In this document: positions 1 to 9,933 of the stretch, piece by piece
How the letters are laid out: every line of letters begins with the position of its first letter
How positions within the stretch are numbered: position 1 is the first letter of the stretch
NCBI GenBank assembly: GCA_030373325.1
Contig: JAUCZB010000012.1
Coordinates: 1 to 64,000, forward strand
Source: Cyanobium sp. CZS25K
GTDB taxonomy: Bacteria > Cyanobacteriota > Cyanobacteriia > PCC-6307 > Cyanobiaceae
Length of the DNA stretch: 64,000 nt
Direction of reading: 5' to 3'
The notes under the pieces: model-generated
The model's database searches: none
Told to the model about the DNA's origin: nothing
The model's input: only the letters and a program-made list of their open reading frames with translations
Position numbers and translations under genes: made by a program

Positions 1-161
1 GGGCACCTCAGTGACACTCCCGATTCTAGTTGTTATTTCCGGGACGGCACACTAGTCGAATGATGCTCGCCCCCGCCTTGAAACTGCTTGTCACAAGCGA
101 ATGGCGCTCAAGACACCCTACACCAGATTTATCACTAAGAGCCCACATAATTCAAGAATGA

Positions 162-863
162 CTAAAACAACTTGGCCAGAAAGCGACGAATTTTGATGGA
201 AACGGGGCTACTTCTGCCTCCTAGCTGGGAAAGATTTCTACCATCTGCGTTTTTGGCATAAAAAGCATCTCCCCAGCCCTGTCTCGTCATGGTCAAAGCG
301 ATCCGTGAAAAGTTGTAGCAAGTGAGATAAGAATCGATTTCCGAAAGTGTGCAACAGTTTTCATAGAGACGCTCAGTGTTGACCTCAGTGTAAACGTAGT
401 CAACATACTTGAGCTGTATTGATGCCCCCACAAGAGCAGAGAGTTCGCTGCCCTGAATATCGAGGTTAAGAAAGTTATACTTGTCGCGCTCTAGTTGCTC
501 TGACTCCATGAAAGCATCAATGGATCTACGCGGAACCTGGACTTTGCTGGTGTAATGAATTTGAGGGTAAGCTGTCGCGTGAAGGCCCATTGCGAGCACT
601 GATGATGACTGTCCGTTATTTGCAATATTGAGATCAACTACGCCTCCATCGTTGTCGGCAGCAGCGAACATGCCTAGGCGCATATCTCTATAACCGGCCA
701 GTTTCGCCGTGAGTAGACTAGCTTTGTCGGGATTGGCCTCAATCCACACAACTCGGGTTATCCCATAGGCCGCGTAGGAATCAAGTTCCTCGGCTTCGTG
801 TGCTCCCACATGGATGATTCCTCGAATTCTTGCAGTTGGCAAGTCTTGAAGAGGAATCAGCAT
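162..863 (-). CDS. FkbM family SAM-dependent methyltransferase
   Basis: Probable O-methyltransferase acting on a sugar or other small acceptor. The 233-residue protein has the FkbM layout: a SAM-binding loop IHVGAHEAEE near residues 17-26, the acidic IEAN at 41-44 that would contact SAM ribose, LNLDIQGSE at 132-140 and YTEVN near 158. The start at 863 is chosen because similarity begins almost at once after MLIPLQ; an in-frame upstream extension to 1004 looks like noncoding sequence. It lies in an AT-richer patch with two other glycan-type genes, which suggests a surface-polysaccharide role and possible transfer. Family is clear; the acceptor is unknown. Confidence 0.85.
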   Translation of the reverse strand: MLIPLQDLPTARIRGIIHVGAHEAEELDSYAAYGITRVVWIEANPDKASLLTAKLAGYRDMRLGMFAAADNDGGVVDLNIANNGQSSSVLAMGLHATAYPQIHYTSKVQVPRRSIDAFMESEQLERDKYNFLNLDIQGSELSALVGASIQLKYVDYVYTEVNTERLYENCCTLSEIDSYLTCYNFSRIALTMTRQGWGDAFYAKNADGRNLSQLGGRSSPVSIKIRRFLAKLF

Positions 864-1305
864 GGCTGTACATGGTACTAGCAGTTCAAGTATCTTAAAG
901 CAAAGGGCATGCTCGTGGCAACAATTCTGTATAAGCTCACAAGATAGTCGGTTATTCGAGGCGATTGGTTTTGGCGCATATTCGGGAAGGAATCGGGCCC
1001 GCAATCACTTAAAGGCTTCAAGCATCGCGGTTGTGTTAGTCTTTGGATTTGCTTGGTTTCTTGTTCACTGGCAATGGTGATACCTTTTACTCGTAGCTTT
1101 CGCTAAGCAAGCGTCTATAGCCCTGAGGCCAGCGAGTTTTCTGTAGAGCCAGCTCACACCATCCCTCGGTGCTGTTATGCCGCTTAAACTCCTCACAGAT
1201 AGGTAATTCTGGAACCGGACTACTGTGATTTCTCCGAGGTGAGTTAGTTTAGAAAGAGTTTGCTTGCCCCCATTAGAGAATGCCCGATAGAAGGAAATCT
1301 GCTTT
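864..1305. other. Intergenic stretch, no gene recognised
   Basis: About 440 bases between the FkbM methyltransferase and the DUF5672 gene. Short open frames exist on both strands but none has a recognisable motif or convincing codon use. The stretch is AT-richer than the core genome further right. It could hold the promoter of the methyltransferase or remnants of lost DNA. No tRNA, clear terminator or transposase remnant was seen. Confidence 0.5.
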
Positions 1306-2259
1306 TCAGACCACTTTTCCGACGGGCCAGATGGGTGGGGTCCAGTTTGTTCGCCATTCAGGCGGCACCCACGGTGGCATACCACTGAGATCAACGCCTG
1401 CAGCCAGAAGGTGGGGGGCAAGGTAATCAAAATCATACTTTGCCCATGCATGGATTCCTAAGGGAAGATGCCCTCTACACATTTCCATGCAGAGGTGGGA
1501 CCATTTCTCCCATGCGAATCGCACAGCTACCTCCGGCGGCGCGACACGGAAAGACGGTAGTATACGGGGAACAAGCAGACTCCAGTATTGATCACAAAAG
1601 GATGAATACAACAGGTGCGCCCCTCGCAACAGCCCGCCGGGATAGAGTCCAAGAATGCCTTTTCGGAACTGTTGCTCATTGCCCCGAAGACTGGATCGCA
1701 GATCACCGAGTGCATGCTTGATAGGATACCATCGCCGCCAGGAGGATGTGACCATCCGCATCGCGGAAAGACGGAAGAGGGAAAATCCCGAATTTGCTCC
1801 TGGGATGAACGTGGCAATTCCCTCCTGGAATGGGATTGGCTGGAACCAGGGGGCACCCATGAAATCGTAAGGTTGCTGACACCAGTAGTTGAGTGCGTCG
1901 GAGAGAATGAGGGCGTCTGGCTCACAGAGAAGCAGATGAGAATAGCCGGTGAAGAGCGAACTCAACAGCGGAGAGATGATCAGACGATTGTAGGAGGCGT
2001 GGCTTGACATCCAGCGAGGATCAAGGCCTACATGAGAAGCGGTCGGCAGCAGTTTCTTGTAGGTGGTGGTATCAATCCCCCGCGGCGTTAGGATCACGAT
2101 CTCGCGTTTGCTCATTACGCGGGCCAGCTGGCGCAACGAGATCATTTCCTCCAGGGTTGGCTGACTCCGATGGGTCGGAACGACGATCACCGCACGGATT
2201 GACTCGCCTTCATGAACTCCCCGCTGGGGCTCAGCTTGCCCATGCCTTGAAATCGACAT
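1306..2259 (-). CDS. DUF5672-type glycan protein (putative glycosyltransferase)
   Basis: A 317-residue protein with features of the DUF5672 family, often found in capsule and O-antigen loci and probably glycosyltransferases. Visible landmarks are CEPDALIL at 112-119 (a DxD-like acidic site), YDFMGAPW at 131-138 and an NSG motif at 156-158. The chosen start MSISRHG at 2259 gives a compact protein; an open frame continues upstream to 2400 but overlaps the divergent gene there. It is followed by the FkbM methyltransferase on the same strand. Substrate cannot be told. Confidence 0.7.
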   Translation of the reverse strand: MSISRHGQAEPQRGVHEGESIRAVIVVPTHRSQPTLEEMISLRQLARVMSKREIVILTPRGIDTTTYKKLLPTASHVGLDPRWMSSHASYNRLIISPLLSSLFTGYSHLLLCEPDALILSDALNYWCQQPYDFMGAPWFQPIPFQEGIATFIPGANSGFSLFRLSAMRMVTSSWRRWYPIKHALGDLRSSLRGNEQQFRKGILGLYPGGLLRGAHLLYSSFCDQYWSLLVPRILPSFRVAPPEVAVRFAWEKWSHLCMEMCRGHLPLGIHAWAKYDFDYLAPHLLAAGVDLSGMPPWVPPEWRTNWTPPIWPVGKVV

Positions 2260-2331
2260 CAGAATGGTGGTTGACTGACGGTTGCCAGAACGAGACAAAA
2301 AGAGATTGAAACCAACGATGGCTATACTACT

Positions 2332-3432
2332 ATGGTGCCACAGAATGGTTTGTTTGTCGTTCAGATGAACTTCGACAGCCGGACCCGCCCATCTGGACAA
2401 CGGCTACAGAGCGCATTGTCCCTGGTGGCGCGAAAAGCGAGAACGGGCGTGCGATGCACCCTGTGGAGACTGCATCAGGAATTTCGCGTCAGGCGGAACC
2501 GTCTATCTCTCCTTAATGAAGAATGGCAGCTAGGTTCAGGATTGTGCAACCCTGAATTTCGCCTGTGGGGATGGTATGGCCGAATCGGCAACAACGTGCA
2601 GCAACTCATCGTTGCGATTGCCCATGCTGAGAAATTCAATGGCAGAACGGGAATCGGTGCCGAACTGCTTCAAAATGGACCACTTCATGATATAGTCAGC
2701 CAGTTCGATGTGAACTTCGCCAACTCAGACCTCCAGCAAAGAGCCGTTAAAGTTTATTGCACAACGTTCTTCCACTACACCGAATACACATTTTCAAAAA
2801 ACGACCTGCGTCGAATGGCCTATCGCAAGGGTCATTCTCCTCGCAGGGATTGCCTGATCGGCTAACGAACCATTGAAGCTAATGCCCACCGAATCGCTCA
2901 GCAGTATCTAAGCCCTCGCCTGGTTCTGCCCGCCGAACCGCCATCATCCCTTTCGTTTGATGACAGCTCCCTGGTGATCCATCTGCGATCGGGAGACGTA
3001 AGCACTCTTGCCTACGATTACTACATCACTAATCCCCTGTGCTACTACTTGAAGCTTGCCCGTAAGTATCGACGAGCGGTGATCATCACCGAACCAGGCC
3101 CACCCCACTCTTTGTTGGACTCCATCCTGTCACTTTTCGAGGAAGCAAAGGTTGTCTCCAGCTCAGCTCGTGATGACTTCATCTCCCTGTGCATGGCTCC
3201 GAACCTTGCAAACTCTGGCGTGGGGACTTTTGCTCTGGCGGCAGCACTGCTATCGAGGCACCTAAAAGTCTTTCATTGCACGGATCTTTACCAAGTCGAA
3301 CATCTCAACCCACGCATGATCAGGTCTGAGGATGTGCAGGTTCGGTTCCAGCGCATGCCGGGATTTATGAAGCATTGGCTCCGGTCGAAGGATCGGATCA
3401 AGCTCCTTCACACCTACCAACCACCTGTATGA
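2332..3432 (+). pseudogene. Fucosyltransferase-like gene split by one in-frame TAA
   Basis: A single reading frame of about 366 codons interrupted only by TAA at 2863-2865. Before the stop, WYGRIGNNVQQL resembles the N-terminal donor-domain motif of fucosyltransferase-fold proteins. After it the same frame continues with NRTIEANAHRIAQQYL-like sequence, then IHLRSGDV near 2977, matching the HxRxGD-type motif of GT11/GT23-like enzymes, and a C-terminal part with NLANSGVGTF. The start could be 2332 or the ATG at 2365. Reading across the stop yields a coherent protein, so a nonsense mutation (CAA to TAA would suffice) or a base error is the simplest explanation. AT-richer than neighbours to the right. 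Confidence 0.7.
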
Positions 3433-3458
3433 ACCCCGAGTAGGCTTGGCCTGATCCC

Positions 3459-4553
3459 TCAACCACCGGGTTGAAGATTCAACTGCCCGATCCAATCGCT
3501 GCCACAGGGCTCCAGGCGAAGGGTCCGGCCGAATGGGGCGTTGGCGAGGTCGACGAGGCCAAGATCCCCCAAGGGTGTGCGGGCGGGAACGCCCCCCAAC
3601 AGCTTCGGAGCTATCACCGCCGCCACATCCTGCACGCAGCCCTGGCTCAGGGCGCCCGCTGCCAGGACGGGGCCGCATTCCCACAGGACCCGGTTGAAAC
3701 CGCGCCGGGCTAGGGCTTCCAGCAGCTGATGCGGTTCGCAGGCCGTCAGTTCCAGCCGCTCCACCCCCAGAGCGTCGAGTCGCTCCCGGGCCGCCGCCGG
3801 CGCCTCCGGGCCATGGGCCACCAGGGTGGGGGCCGCAGCCGGATCCCACAGCCGGGCCTGCTCCGGCAGATCCAGCCCCCGGCTCAGCACCACCCGCAGG
3901 GGCTCCGGGTCCCGCCGGCCGCGGCTGGTGAGCAGGGGGTCATCGGCGCGCACCGTGCCGCCCCCCACGATCACGGCGTCGCAGCGGGCCCGCAGACGGT
4001 GCACCCACTCCCGTGCCGCGGGGCCACTGATCCATTGGCTTTTGCCATTGGGGAGAGCTGTCCGGCCATCGAGGCTCATCGCCCACTTGAGGATGCCCAA
4101 GGGCCGGCCGGTTCGCACCCGGTGCACGAAAGCGCGGTTCAGCCACCAGGCCTCATCGGTGGCCACCCCTTCGATCACCTCAAGGCCCGCCGCCCGCAGA
4201 CGGGACAGCCCGGCTCCGGCAACCCGAGGATCCGGGTCGGTCATGGCCACCACGACCCGGACGATCCCCGCATCGATCACCTCCTCGGTGCAGGGTGGGG
4301 TACGGCCGTGATGGCAGCAGGGCTCCAGGCTCACCACCAGTGTGCCGCCACGGGCCCGCTCACCGGCCTGCCGCAGCGCCCCCACTTCCGCATGGGGTGC
4401 ACCAGCCCGTGCATGAAAGCCTTCCCCCACCAGGGTCCCGCCCGCATCGAGGACGACCGCCCCCACCATGGGGTTTGGGCTGGTGCGGCCCTGGCCCAGG
4501 GCCGCCAGATGGAGGGCGCGGCGCATCCAGGGGAGCCAGGGAGAGGGAACCAT
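3459..4553 (-). CDS. ribD: Bifunctional riboflavin deaminase/reductase RibD
   Basis: Second and third steps of riboflavin synthesis: deamination of the GTP-derived diaminopyrimidine and NADPH reduction of its ribose. The 364 residues hold an N-terminal zinc deaminase domain with HAE at 54-56 and PCC at 78-80 with Cys88 (zinc ligands and catalytic Glu), followed from about residue 150 by the reductase domain with KWAMSLDGR and GGGTVRADDPLL. Length is normal for the fused enzyme. ATG at 4553. The next gene upstream on the strand ends at 4673, leaving about 120 bases. Confidence 0.95.
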   Translation of the reverse strand: MVPSPWLPWMRRALHLAALGQGRTSPNPMVGAVVLDAGGTLVGEGFHARAGAPHAEVGALRQAGERARGGTLVVSLEPCCHHGRTPPCTEEVIDAGIVRVVVAMTDPDPRVAGAGLSRLRAAGLEVIEGVATDEAWWLNRAFVHRVRTGRPLGILKWAMSLDGRTALPNGKSQWISGPAAREWVHRLRARCDAVIVGGGTVRADDPLLTSRGRRDPEPLRVVLSRGLDLPEQARLWDPAAAPTLVAHGPEAPAAARERLDALGVERLELTACEPHQLLEALARRGFNRVLWECGPVLAAGALSQGCVQDVAAVIAPKLLGGVPARTPLGDLGLVDLANAPFGRTLRLEPCGSDWIGQLNLQPGG

Positions 4554-4672
4554 GGGTGGCGCTCCGATGCCTGCAAGCCAATGTGCTGCAGCGAAGGGCC
4601 TGATGGGGTCTCTCAGGCGGCCAGTCCCTTACTGGGACCATCGGCACAGGAGCCTCCTGGACCGCAGGCCAT

Positions 4673-5200
4673 TCATCGTTGGTTCGGAGGCGGTGGGGTC
4701 GGCGCCGTCGCCAGACTCCGCCACTCCGCCACCACATAGGGAGGAACCGGGAGTTCGACGAGCACACCAGGCAACTGCAGCCTGAGCGGCCGGTTCAGGC
4801 GCAGATCCGCCAGCAGGGGGGTGAGGTCGAATTCGGCGGCTGCGGCCCGGTTGTCCCCGGAAAGCCTGGCGCTGGCCAGGGTGATGTCCTCCAGCCGCCA
4901 CTGTCGCCGTCCCGAGCGCACCTGCAGCGGTGTGGGGTGATCCAGACGCACCCGACCCGGATAGCCGACGATGCGCAACGTGACCGGGGCGTTCTGGCGG
5001 GCCGGGCCCTCGCGATAGGCCACCACCTGCCAGCTCTGGTAGTCGAGGTCGCGAAGGCTCTCGAGGCTGCGCACCAGCCCGGTACCGGTCTCGCTGGGAC
5101 TGGCCTGGATCTGTGCCTGGGCTCCTCTTGGAGATCCCAGGAGCACCAGCAGGGCCAGAAAAATGGCCGCCAGCCACGATGCTCGGCGCCTCCCGCTCAT
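4673..5200 (-). CDS. DUF3122 family exported protein
   Basis: A 175-residue protein of the cyanobacterial DUF3122 family, function unknown. It begins with a clear signal peptide (basic MSGRRR, a hydrophobic stretch to about residue 23, then GAQAQ as likely cleavage region), so it probably acts in the periplasm or thylakoid lumen. The start ATG at 5200 overlaps the stop of the upstream GH116 gene by four bases (ATGA), indicating translational coupling. Tail is proline-rich. Confidence 0.8.
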   Translation of the reverse strand: MSGRRRASWLAAIFLALLVLLGSPRGAQAQIQASPSETGTGLVRSLESLRDLDYQSWQVVAYREGPARQNAPVTLRIVGYPGRVRLDHPTPLQVRSGRRQWRLEDITLASARLSGDNRAAAAEFDLTPLLADLRLNRPLRLQLPGVLVELPVPPYVVAEWRSLATAPTPPPPNQR

Positions 5201-7722
5201 GCCGCGGACACGGGCACGGGCTTGCGCTCCGCCCCCGGGATCGGCTGCCAGCCGGTGTGGGTGGCCCAGAGGGCCCAGATCGCCATCGCCCGCAGGTAAT
5301 GGCAGGCGCGGAACGTGCCGGCGGCGGTGATCGCCTCCGGGGTGCGGAACTGCAGGCCCCTCTCGTACACCTGGCGCACGACGGCGCCGGTGATGGCGAA
5401 GGCGGTGCCGCTCTGGCCCATCAGGCGGTAGTAGGCGGCCAGGCCGAAGTTGATGCCCGTCCACACCTCCAGCGGATGGGTGCCCTCGGGATCGAGGGGG
5501 GTGCCGTCGCGCCGCAGGCCATTGGCCACACCGAGGCAGCCGCCCTCGAACGACTCGAAGCAGGCCTGCCGGATCGCGTTCAGGGCCGAGAGGGCCCGCT
5601 CGTCGGCCACCACCGGCGGGAGTCCCAGCAGGCGGGCGTAGAAGTCGCCGCAGAGCTGGTCGGCCATCACCACCGGGGTGCCGCTGCCGGCATCGATGGC
5701 GTAGTACTCGCCGTTCCAGAGCAGGGCATCGAAATGGCGGCGGGACTGCTCCAGCCAGCCACCGAAGCGCCGCTGCTCCTCGGCGGTGTCCAGCCCCAGT
5801 TCCAGCTGCAGCTGCTGACCGATGGCCAGGGCGGCCTCCAGGGCGGCGATCCAGAGGGCGCCGCAGTAGGCGCTAACCCCCTGCAGGGGCCAGTCGTCGA
5901 AGGTCTGGTCCGGGGCGCCACCGTTGTCGGGCAGCCCGTCGTCATTCACGTCGAAGCGTTTGAGGTAATCCAGGGCGGTCACCGCCGCCGGCCAGCAGTC
6001 CGCCAGGAAGGCGATGTCCGGGCCGCCGGGGGCCAGCTTGTAGGTGCGCCAGACCTGCAGCACGAAATCGCTGGCCAGGTCCTTCCAGAGGTTGCAGTCC
6101 TGGTAGGCGGTGTAGTTGGTGGCGTCGAAGGGGCGCTCGTTGGGGGCCCCGAGGTCGTGGGGGGTGGCGCCGGCCACCTTGCGGGCCGCCTCCACCCGGC
6201 CCCGTCCCTGGGTGAAGTACCAGCCGATCGGCCGCGGCGTCGGATCGGCGGCCGGGATGGCGCGGGCGAAGCTGCGCAGCACGGCCTTGTCGAGCTCGGG
6301 CCAGAGCTGCAGCAGGGCGAAGGAGCCGTACAGCCGCACGTCGAGGCTTTCGTACCAGGCGTAGTCGAGGCACTCGAGCACCCCGAAGCGGCCCACCGGA
6401 TCGCCGGGGCTGGCGGCCGTCCAGAGGCTGCCGCCGCTGGCCAGGTCGTAGAGCTCGTTGAGCAAGGCCATGCGCAGCGGCTCCGGCAGGTCGTGGCGCC
6501 CCGCCACCGGCGCCTGCCAGGCCACGATCGCGGCGTGCCAGTCGCGCCATTCGGCCAGGGCTTCGGCGGCGATGGCGGCGGCGTTGTCGCCGTCCGTGCC
6601 GAAGAAGTCGGTGTAGCGGCGCAGGGCCCGGGTGCCGGTGGCGAAGGCCGTCACCGGCAGGTCCCAGCTGATCACCACCGGGAGCTCGAGCGAGGCCCCG
6701 GGCTCCAGCCGGAAGCGCACCGCCAGGGCGGCGCTGAGGGGATCGTCGCCGGTGCTGCGCCGGTTGTTGTTGCTGTCGGGGATCGAGCCGTCGCGGCTGA
6801 AGGGTTCCCAGAGTTCCGCCCCGTCGCCGCTGGGATCCCAGCGGCTGCAGCGGAGCACCTCCAGCCCCGGGTGGTTCAGCGCCGCCGGATCGGGCACCGC
6901 CAGACACCACTGGCCTTCCCCTTCCGCCAGGGGTTGCGACCGCTTGCCCTCCAGCAGGATCCCCTTCATCCCGCTGGCCTCGATCCAGCGGTTGCGCTGA
7001 CTCTTGCCGCGACCGATCGCCGGCACGTAGTTGTGTTCAGGGCTGCCGTCGTCACGGAAGTGAACCTCCGCCGCGGGATCGGTGTTGGTGAACCAGCCGA
7101 CGGTGTTGCGCCAGCTCAGCAGCAGGGACAGATCCAGCGGCTGGTTGGTGGGGTTGCTCAGCGTCCAGGCGAAGACGGCAACGGGATAGCTGGTGCGGCG
7201 GTAGTCGCCCGGCAGGATCGGGCTGAAGGCCTCGCAGCGGGCGTCGACGGCGAAGACCGAGGTGTAGTGATGGGAGCTGACCGGGTAGCGCACGGCCACA
7301 GTGCCGCTCGGCTGCTCGGCGCTGGAGGCGGGATACCAGCTCCAGGCTTCCAGGGGCGGGCCGGAGCCTGGGCGGGACGCGTCGGCCTGTGGCGTGGTGG
7401 CCAGGGCATGGGCCCGCCGCCCGCGGCCGTCCTGCTCGAAGAGGGCGAACTGACAGTCGGGCAGCACGCCGAACCAGTGCTCCCCCCCATCGAGGTGCCA
7501 GAGGTTGAAGGCGCCGTCGATGCCCCGCCCCAGGCAGCCAGCGCCGAAGCCCCCCAGGGGCATGCCGTGGTTGGGGCCGTCGTCGAGGTTGCTGGCGTAG
7601 CGGACCGTGTAGGGCTGACTCCAGCCCTGTCCGAACGGCCGCGACCAGCTGGCCTCGGGTGGCTGCCAGGGGGGCCTGCCGCGCCGCAGGTTCTGGAGAG
7701 CGGAGAGGCCGAAGGGCGCCAT
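5197..7722 (-). CDS. GH116 beta-glucosidase (non-lysosomal glucosylceramidase family)
   Basis: An 841-residue protein of the DUF608/GBA2-like glycoside hydrolase family 116. The N-terminal beta-domain has GMPLGGFGAGCLGRG near residue 53, typical of these enzymes, and the C-terminal alpha/alpha domain contains FDVNDDGLPDN, DDWPLQGVSAYCG, WNGEYY and QLCGDFYARLLG. Members hydrolyse beta-glucosides or glucosylceramide. No signal peptide is seen, so it is likely cytoplasmic or peripherally membrane-bound. Its stop overlaps the DUF3122 start. The natural substrate in a cyanobacterium is unclear. Confidence 0.9.
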   Translation of the reverse strand: MAPFGLSALQNLRRGRPPWQPPEASWSRPFGQGWSQPYTVRYASNLDDGPNHGMPLGGFGAGCLGRGIDGAFNLWHLDGGEHWFGVLPDCQFALFEQDGRGRRAHALATTPQADASRPGSGPPLEAWSWYPASSAEQPSGTVAVRYPVSSHHYTSVFAVDARCEAFSPILPGDYRRTSYPVAVFAWTLSNPTNQPLDLSLLLSWRNTVGWFTNTDPAAEVHFRDDGSPEHNYVPAIGRGKSQRNRWIEASGMKGILLEGKRSQPLAEGEGQWCLAVPDPAALNHPGLEVLRCSRWDPSGDGAELWEPFSRDGSIPDSNNNRRSTGDDPLSAALAVRFRLEPGASLELPVVISWDLPVTAFATGTRALRRYTDFFGTDGDNAAAIAAEALAEWRDWHAAIVAWQAPVAGRHDLPEPLRMALLNELYDLASGGSLWTAASPGDPVGRFGVLECLDYAWYESLDVRLYGSFALLQLWPELDKAVLRSFARAIPAADPTPRPIGWYFTQGRGRVEAARKVAGATPHDLGAPNERPFDATNYTAYQDCNLWKDLASDFVLQVWRTYKLAPGGPDIAFLADCWPAAVTALDYLKRFDVNDDGLPDNGGAPDQTFDDWPLQGVSAYCGALWIAALEAALAIGQQLQLELGLDTAEEQRRFGGWLEQSRRHFDALLWNGEYYAIDAGSGTPVVMADQLCGDFYARLLGLPPVVADERALSALNAIRQACFESFEGGCLGVANGLRRDGTPLDPEGTHPLEVWTGINFGLAAYYRLMGQSGTAFAITGAVVRQVYERGLQFRTPEAITAAGTFRACHYLRAMAIWALWATHTGWQPIPGAERKPVPVSAA

Positions 7723-7770
7723 GGGGCCAGATGAGGTGCGCCCAGCTTGTCAGAGCTGACGGATGCCCAG

Positions 7771-9933
7771 ATGGACCAGCATTACCCTGCCGGCAATGGT
7801 CTGGATGGCGTGAATCCTCTGGTATGGCTTTTCGGTGCGGGCATCCGTCCGCCGCAGCGGTCCAGGGCCTACCGCCCCGAAATCGACGGCCTGCGCGCCG
7901 TGGCTGTCATCGCCGTGCTGATCAACCACCTCGATCCCCACTGGCTGCCGGGGGGCTTCCTCGGGGTGGACATCTTCTTCGTGATCTCGGGTTATGTGGT
8001 CACGTCCTCTCTGCTGGCGAGGCGGGACGGGAGTCGCTGGCAGTTCCTGCGCCGGTTCTATGGACGGCGCATCCGGCGCCTGATGCCGGCGCTGGTGGTG
8101 AACATCGCCGTCGTTTCGGCCCTGTTCTCGATGGTCGTCTCGCCGCTGGATGATTTCTTCGCGCCGGTGATGCGGACAGGCACGGCAGCCCTTTTCGGTG
8201 TTTCCAATCTCTATCTGTTGCGGCAGGGCTCGAACTATTTCGCCACCGACAACCACTTCAACGCCTTCATGCACACCTGGTCGCTGGGTGTGGAGGAGCA
8301 GTTCTATCTCGTCTGGCCGGCGGTGCTGCTGCTGTGTGGTCTCGGGGTGGCCGGGGCCGGTGCTGCCGGTCTGCGTCGGCTCAAGTTTGGCAGCCTGCTG
8401 CTCCTGGTCCTGTCCCTGGCGCTCTATCTGGGACTCAGCCTCAGGGGAAACCCCGAGCGGGCCTTCTTCCTCACCACAGCCCGGTTCTGGGAACTGACGG
8501 CAGGCTGAGGGGCCTATCTGCTGCATCGGGGCAGCGGCAGTGCCCGCGATCTGGGCAACCGGCTGGCCCTGCCCCGCTGGCGGCAGCCCCTGGGCCTGCT
8601 GGCGGGCCTGGCAGTGTTGACGCTGCTGGTTCTGCCGGAGGTCTGGCGAATGGGCACCACCCTCGGGATCACAGCCCTGACGGTGGCGCTTCTGATCCTG
8701 CTGGGGCCCAGCGCGGGCATCGGCCGGTGGCTCTGCCATCCCCTCAGCCTCGCCATCGGCATGGTCTCCTACTCGCTCTATCTCTGGCACTGGCCGGTGA
8801 TCGTGCTGGCCCGCTGGACGGTGGGCTTCAACGCCCTGACCGTGCTGCCGGTCCTGGTGGTGATCACCCTGTGCACGGCGCTCTCCTACCGGCTCGAGTG
8901 CCTGTTCCGCTATGGCCACCCCGTCCTCCCCGGTCTGGGCCGCCCCGGCCTGGCCTACCCAGCGATGACGGCGCTTGTGGCGGTCTTCAGCGTGGCTCTC
9001 CAGGGTCCCCTGATGGGCCGTCTCTTCGCCGGTGAACCGAGCCACGCCGTCGGCGGCACGATGAACATGAAGCGGATCAGTGGCACGAGCGTTGACACCG
9101 TCCACTGTTTCCAGGAACCGAACGAACCGATCCGCGCCGAGGACCGAACCGGGCTTTGCCTGGCCAAGGGGGGAAAGGAGCGTCCCACGCTTTATTTCGA
9201 GGGGGACAGTCTCACCCACATGCTGATCCCCCTCGGTGAGAAGTTGCTGGCCAGTGGCCGGTTCAACGTGGCCTTCCAGGCCAGGGGCGGATGCCCAGTG
9301 CCTTACTTTTCACCCTGGAGCGATGGTCGGCATGCGCTGAAGCGATACCGGCTCTGCCAGCCCTATGCGAAAGGTCGTCTGCAGGATCTTTTGCCGCGTC
9401 TTTCCCCAGGGGATCAGCTCATCCTGGTCTCGAATCTTGCGGGCTACTTCAACGGATTACAGGGCAAGCAGCGCCTGCAGGCGGAGAGCGCCTATGCCGA
9501 GGCCATCAGGAGCCTGGCTGCTTCCCTGCGGCAGCGAGGTGCGGGCCTGGTCATCGTGGCTCCGATGCCCTCGTTTCCCACCAATCAGGTCAACGGTCCC
9601 CTGACGCTGTGTCAGCGGGAGTGGTTCCGTCCTGCCTGGGCCACTGCCCCCCAGTGCAGACCCATTCTGGTCTCCCGCCAGGGGCAGGTCGAACACTTGG
9701 GGCCGCTGGATCATTTCCTCGAGCGGCTCGTCGCCACCTCACCGGGTACGGCGCTCTTCAGGGCCTTCGACAGCATCTGCCCCCCGGGGGGGGCCTCCTG
9801 CTCCACCTACCGGGGGGATGACCTTCTGTACAGCGACGGCATCCACCTCACCAATGCCGGCGCCCTGCTGCTTTATCCCCGGTTGATGGCGTTCCTCGAA
9901 CGTCAGCCAGGCGTGGAGCCGCCCCCCAGCTGA
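7771..9933 (+). pseudogene. Acyltransferase-3/SGNH (OafA-like) gene with in-frame TGA
   Basis: Membrane O-acetyltransferase of surface glycans, interrupted once. One frame runs 7771-9933 (about 720 codons). The N-terminal part has YRPEIDGLRAVAV and GGFLGVDIFFVISGY, classic acyltransferase-3 motifs, and HTWSLGVEEQFYLVWP. It stops at TGA 8506-8508 just after RFWELTAG, a position where intact relatives continue with another residue. The frame then resumes with the remaining membrane helices and a C-terminal SGNH hydrolase domain (FEGDSLTH near 9198, SDGIHLTNAGA near 9835). A TTG at 7747 is an alternative start. The gene is probably broken, or the TGA is a base error; the downstream part could be expressed only from an internal start. 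Confidence 0.75.

Noticed and set aside
1065..1451. 128-codon minus-strand frame
   Set aside because: Overlaps the 3' part of the DUF5672 gene in another frame and has no motif.
5113..7734. 873-codon open frame on the plus strand
   Set aside because: Antisense to the GH116 gene; Gly/Ala/Val/Gln-rich shadow of G+C-rich coding DNA with no family motif.
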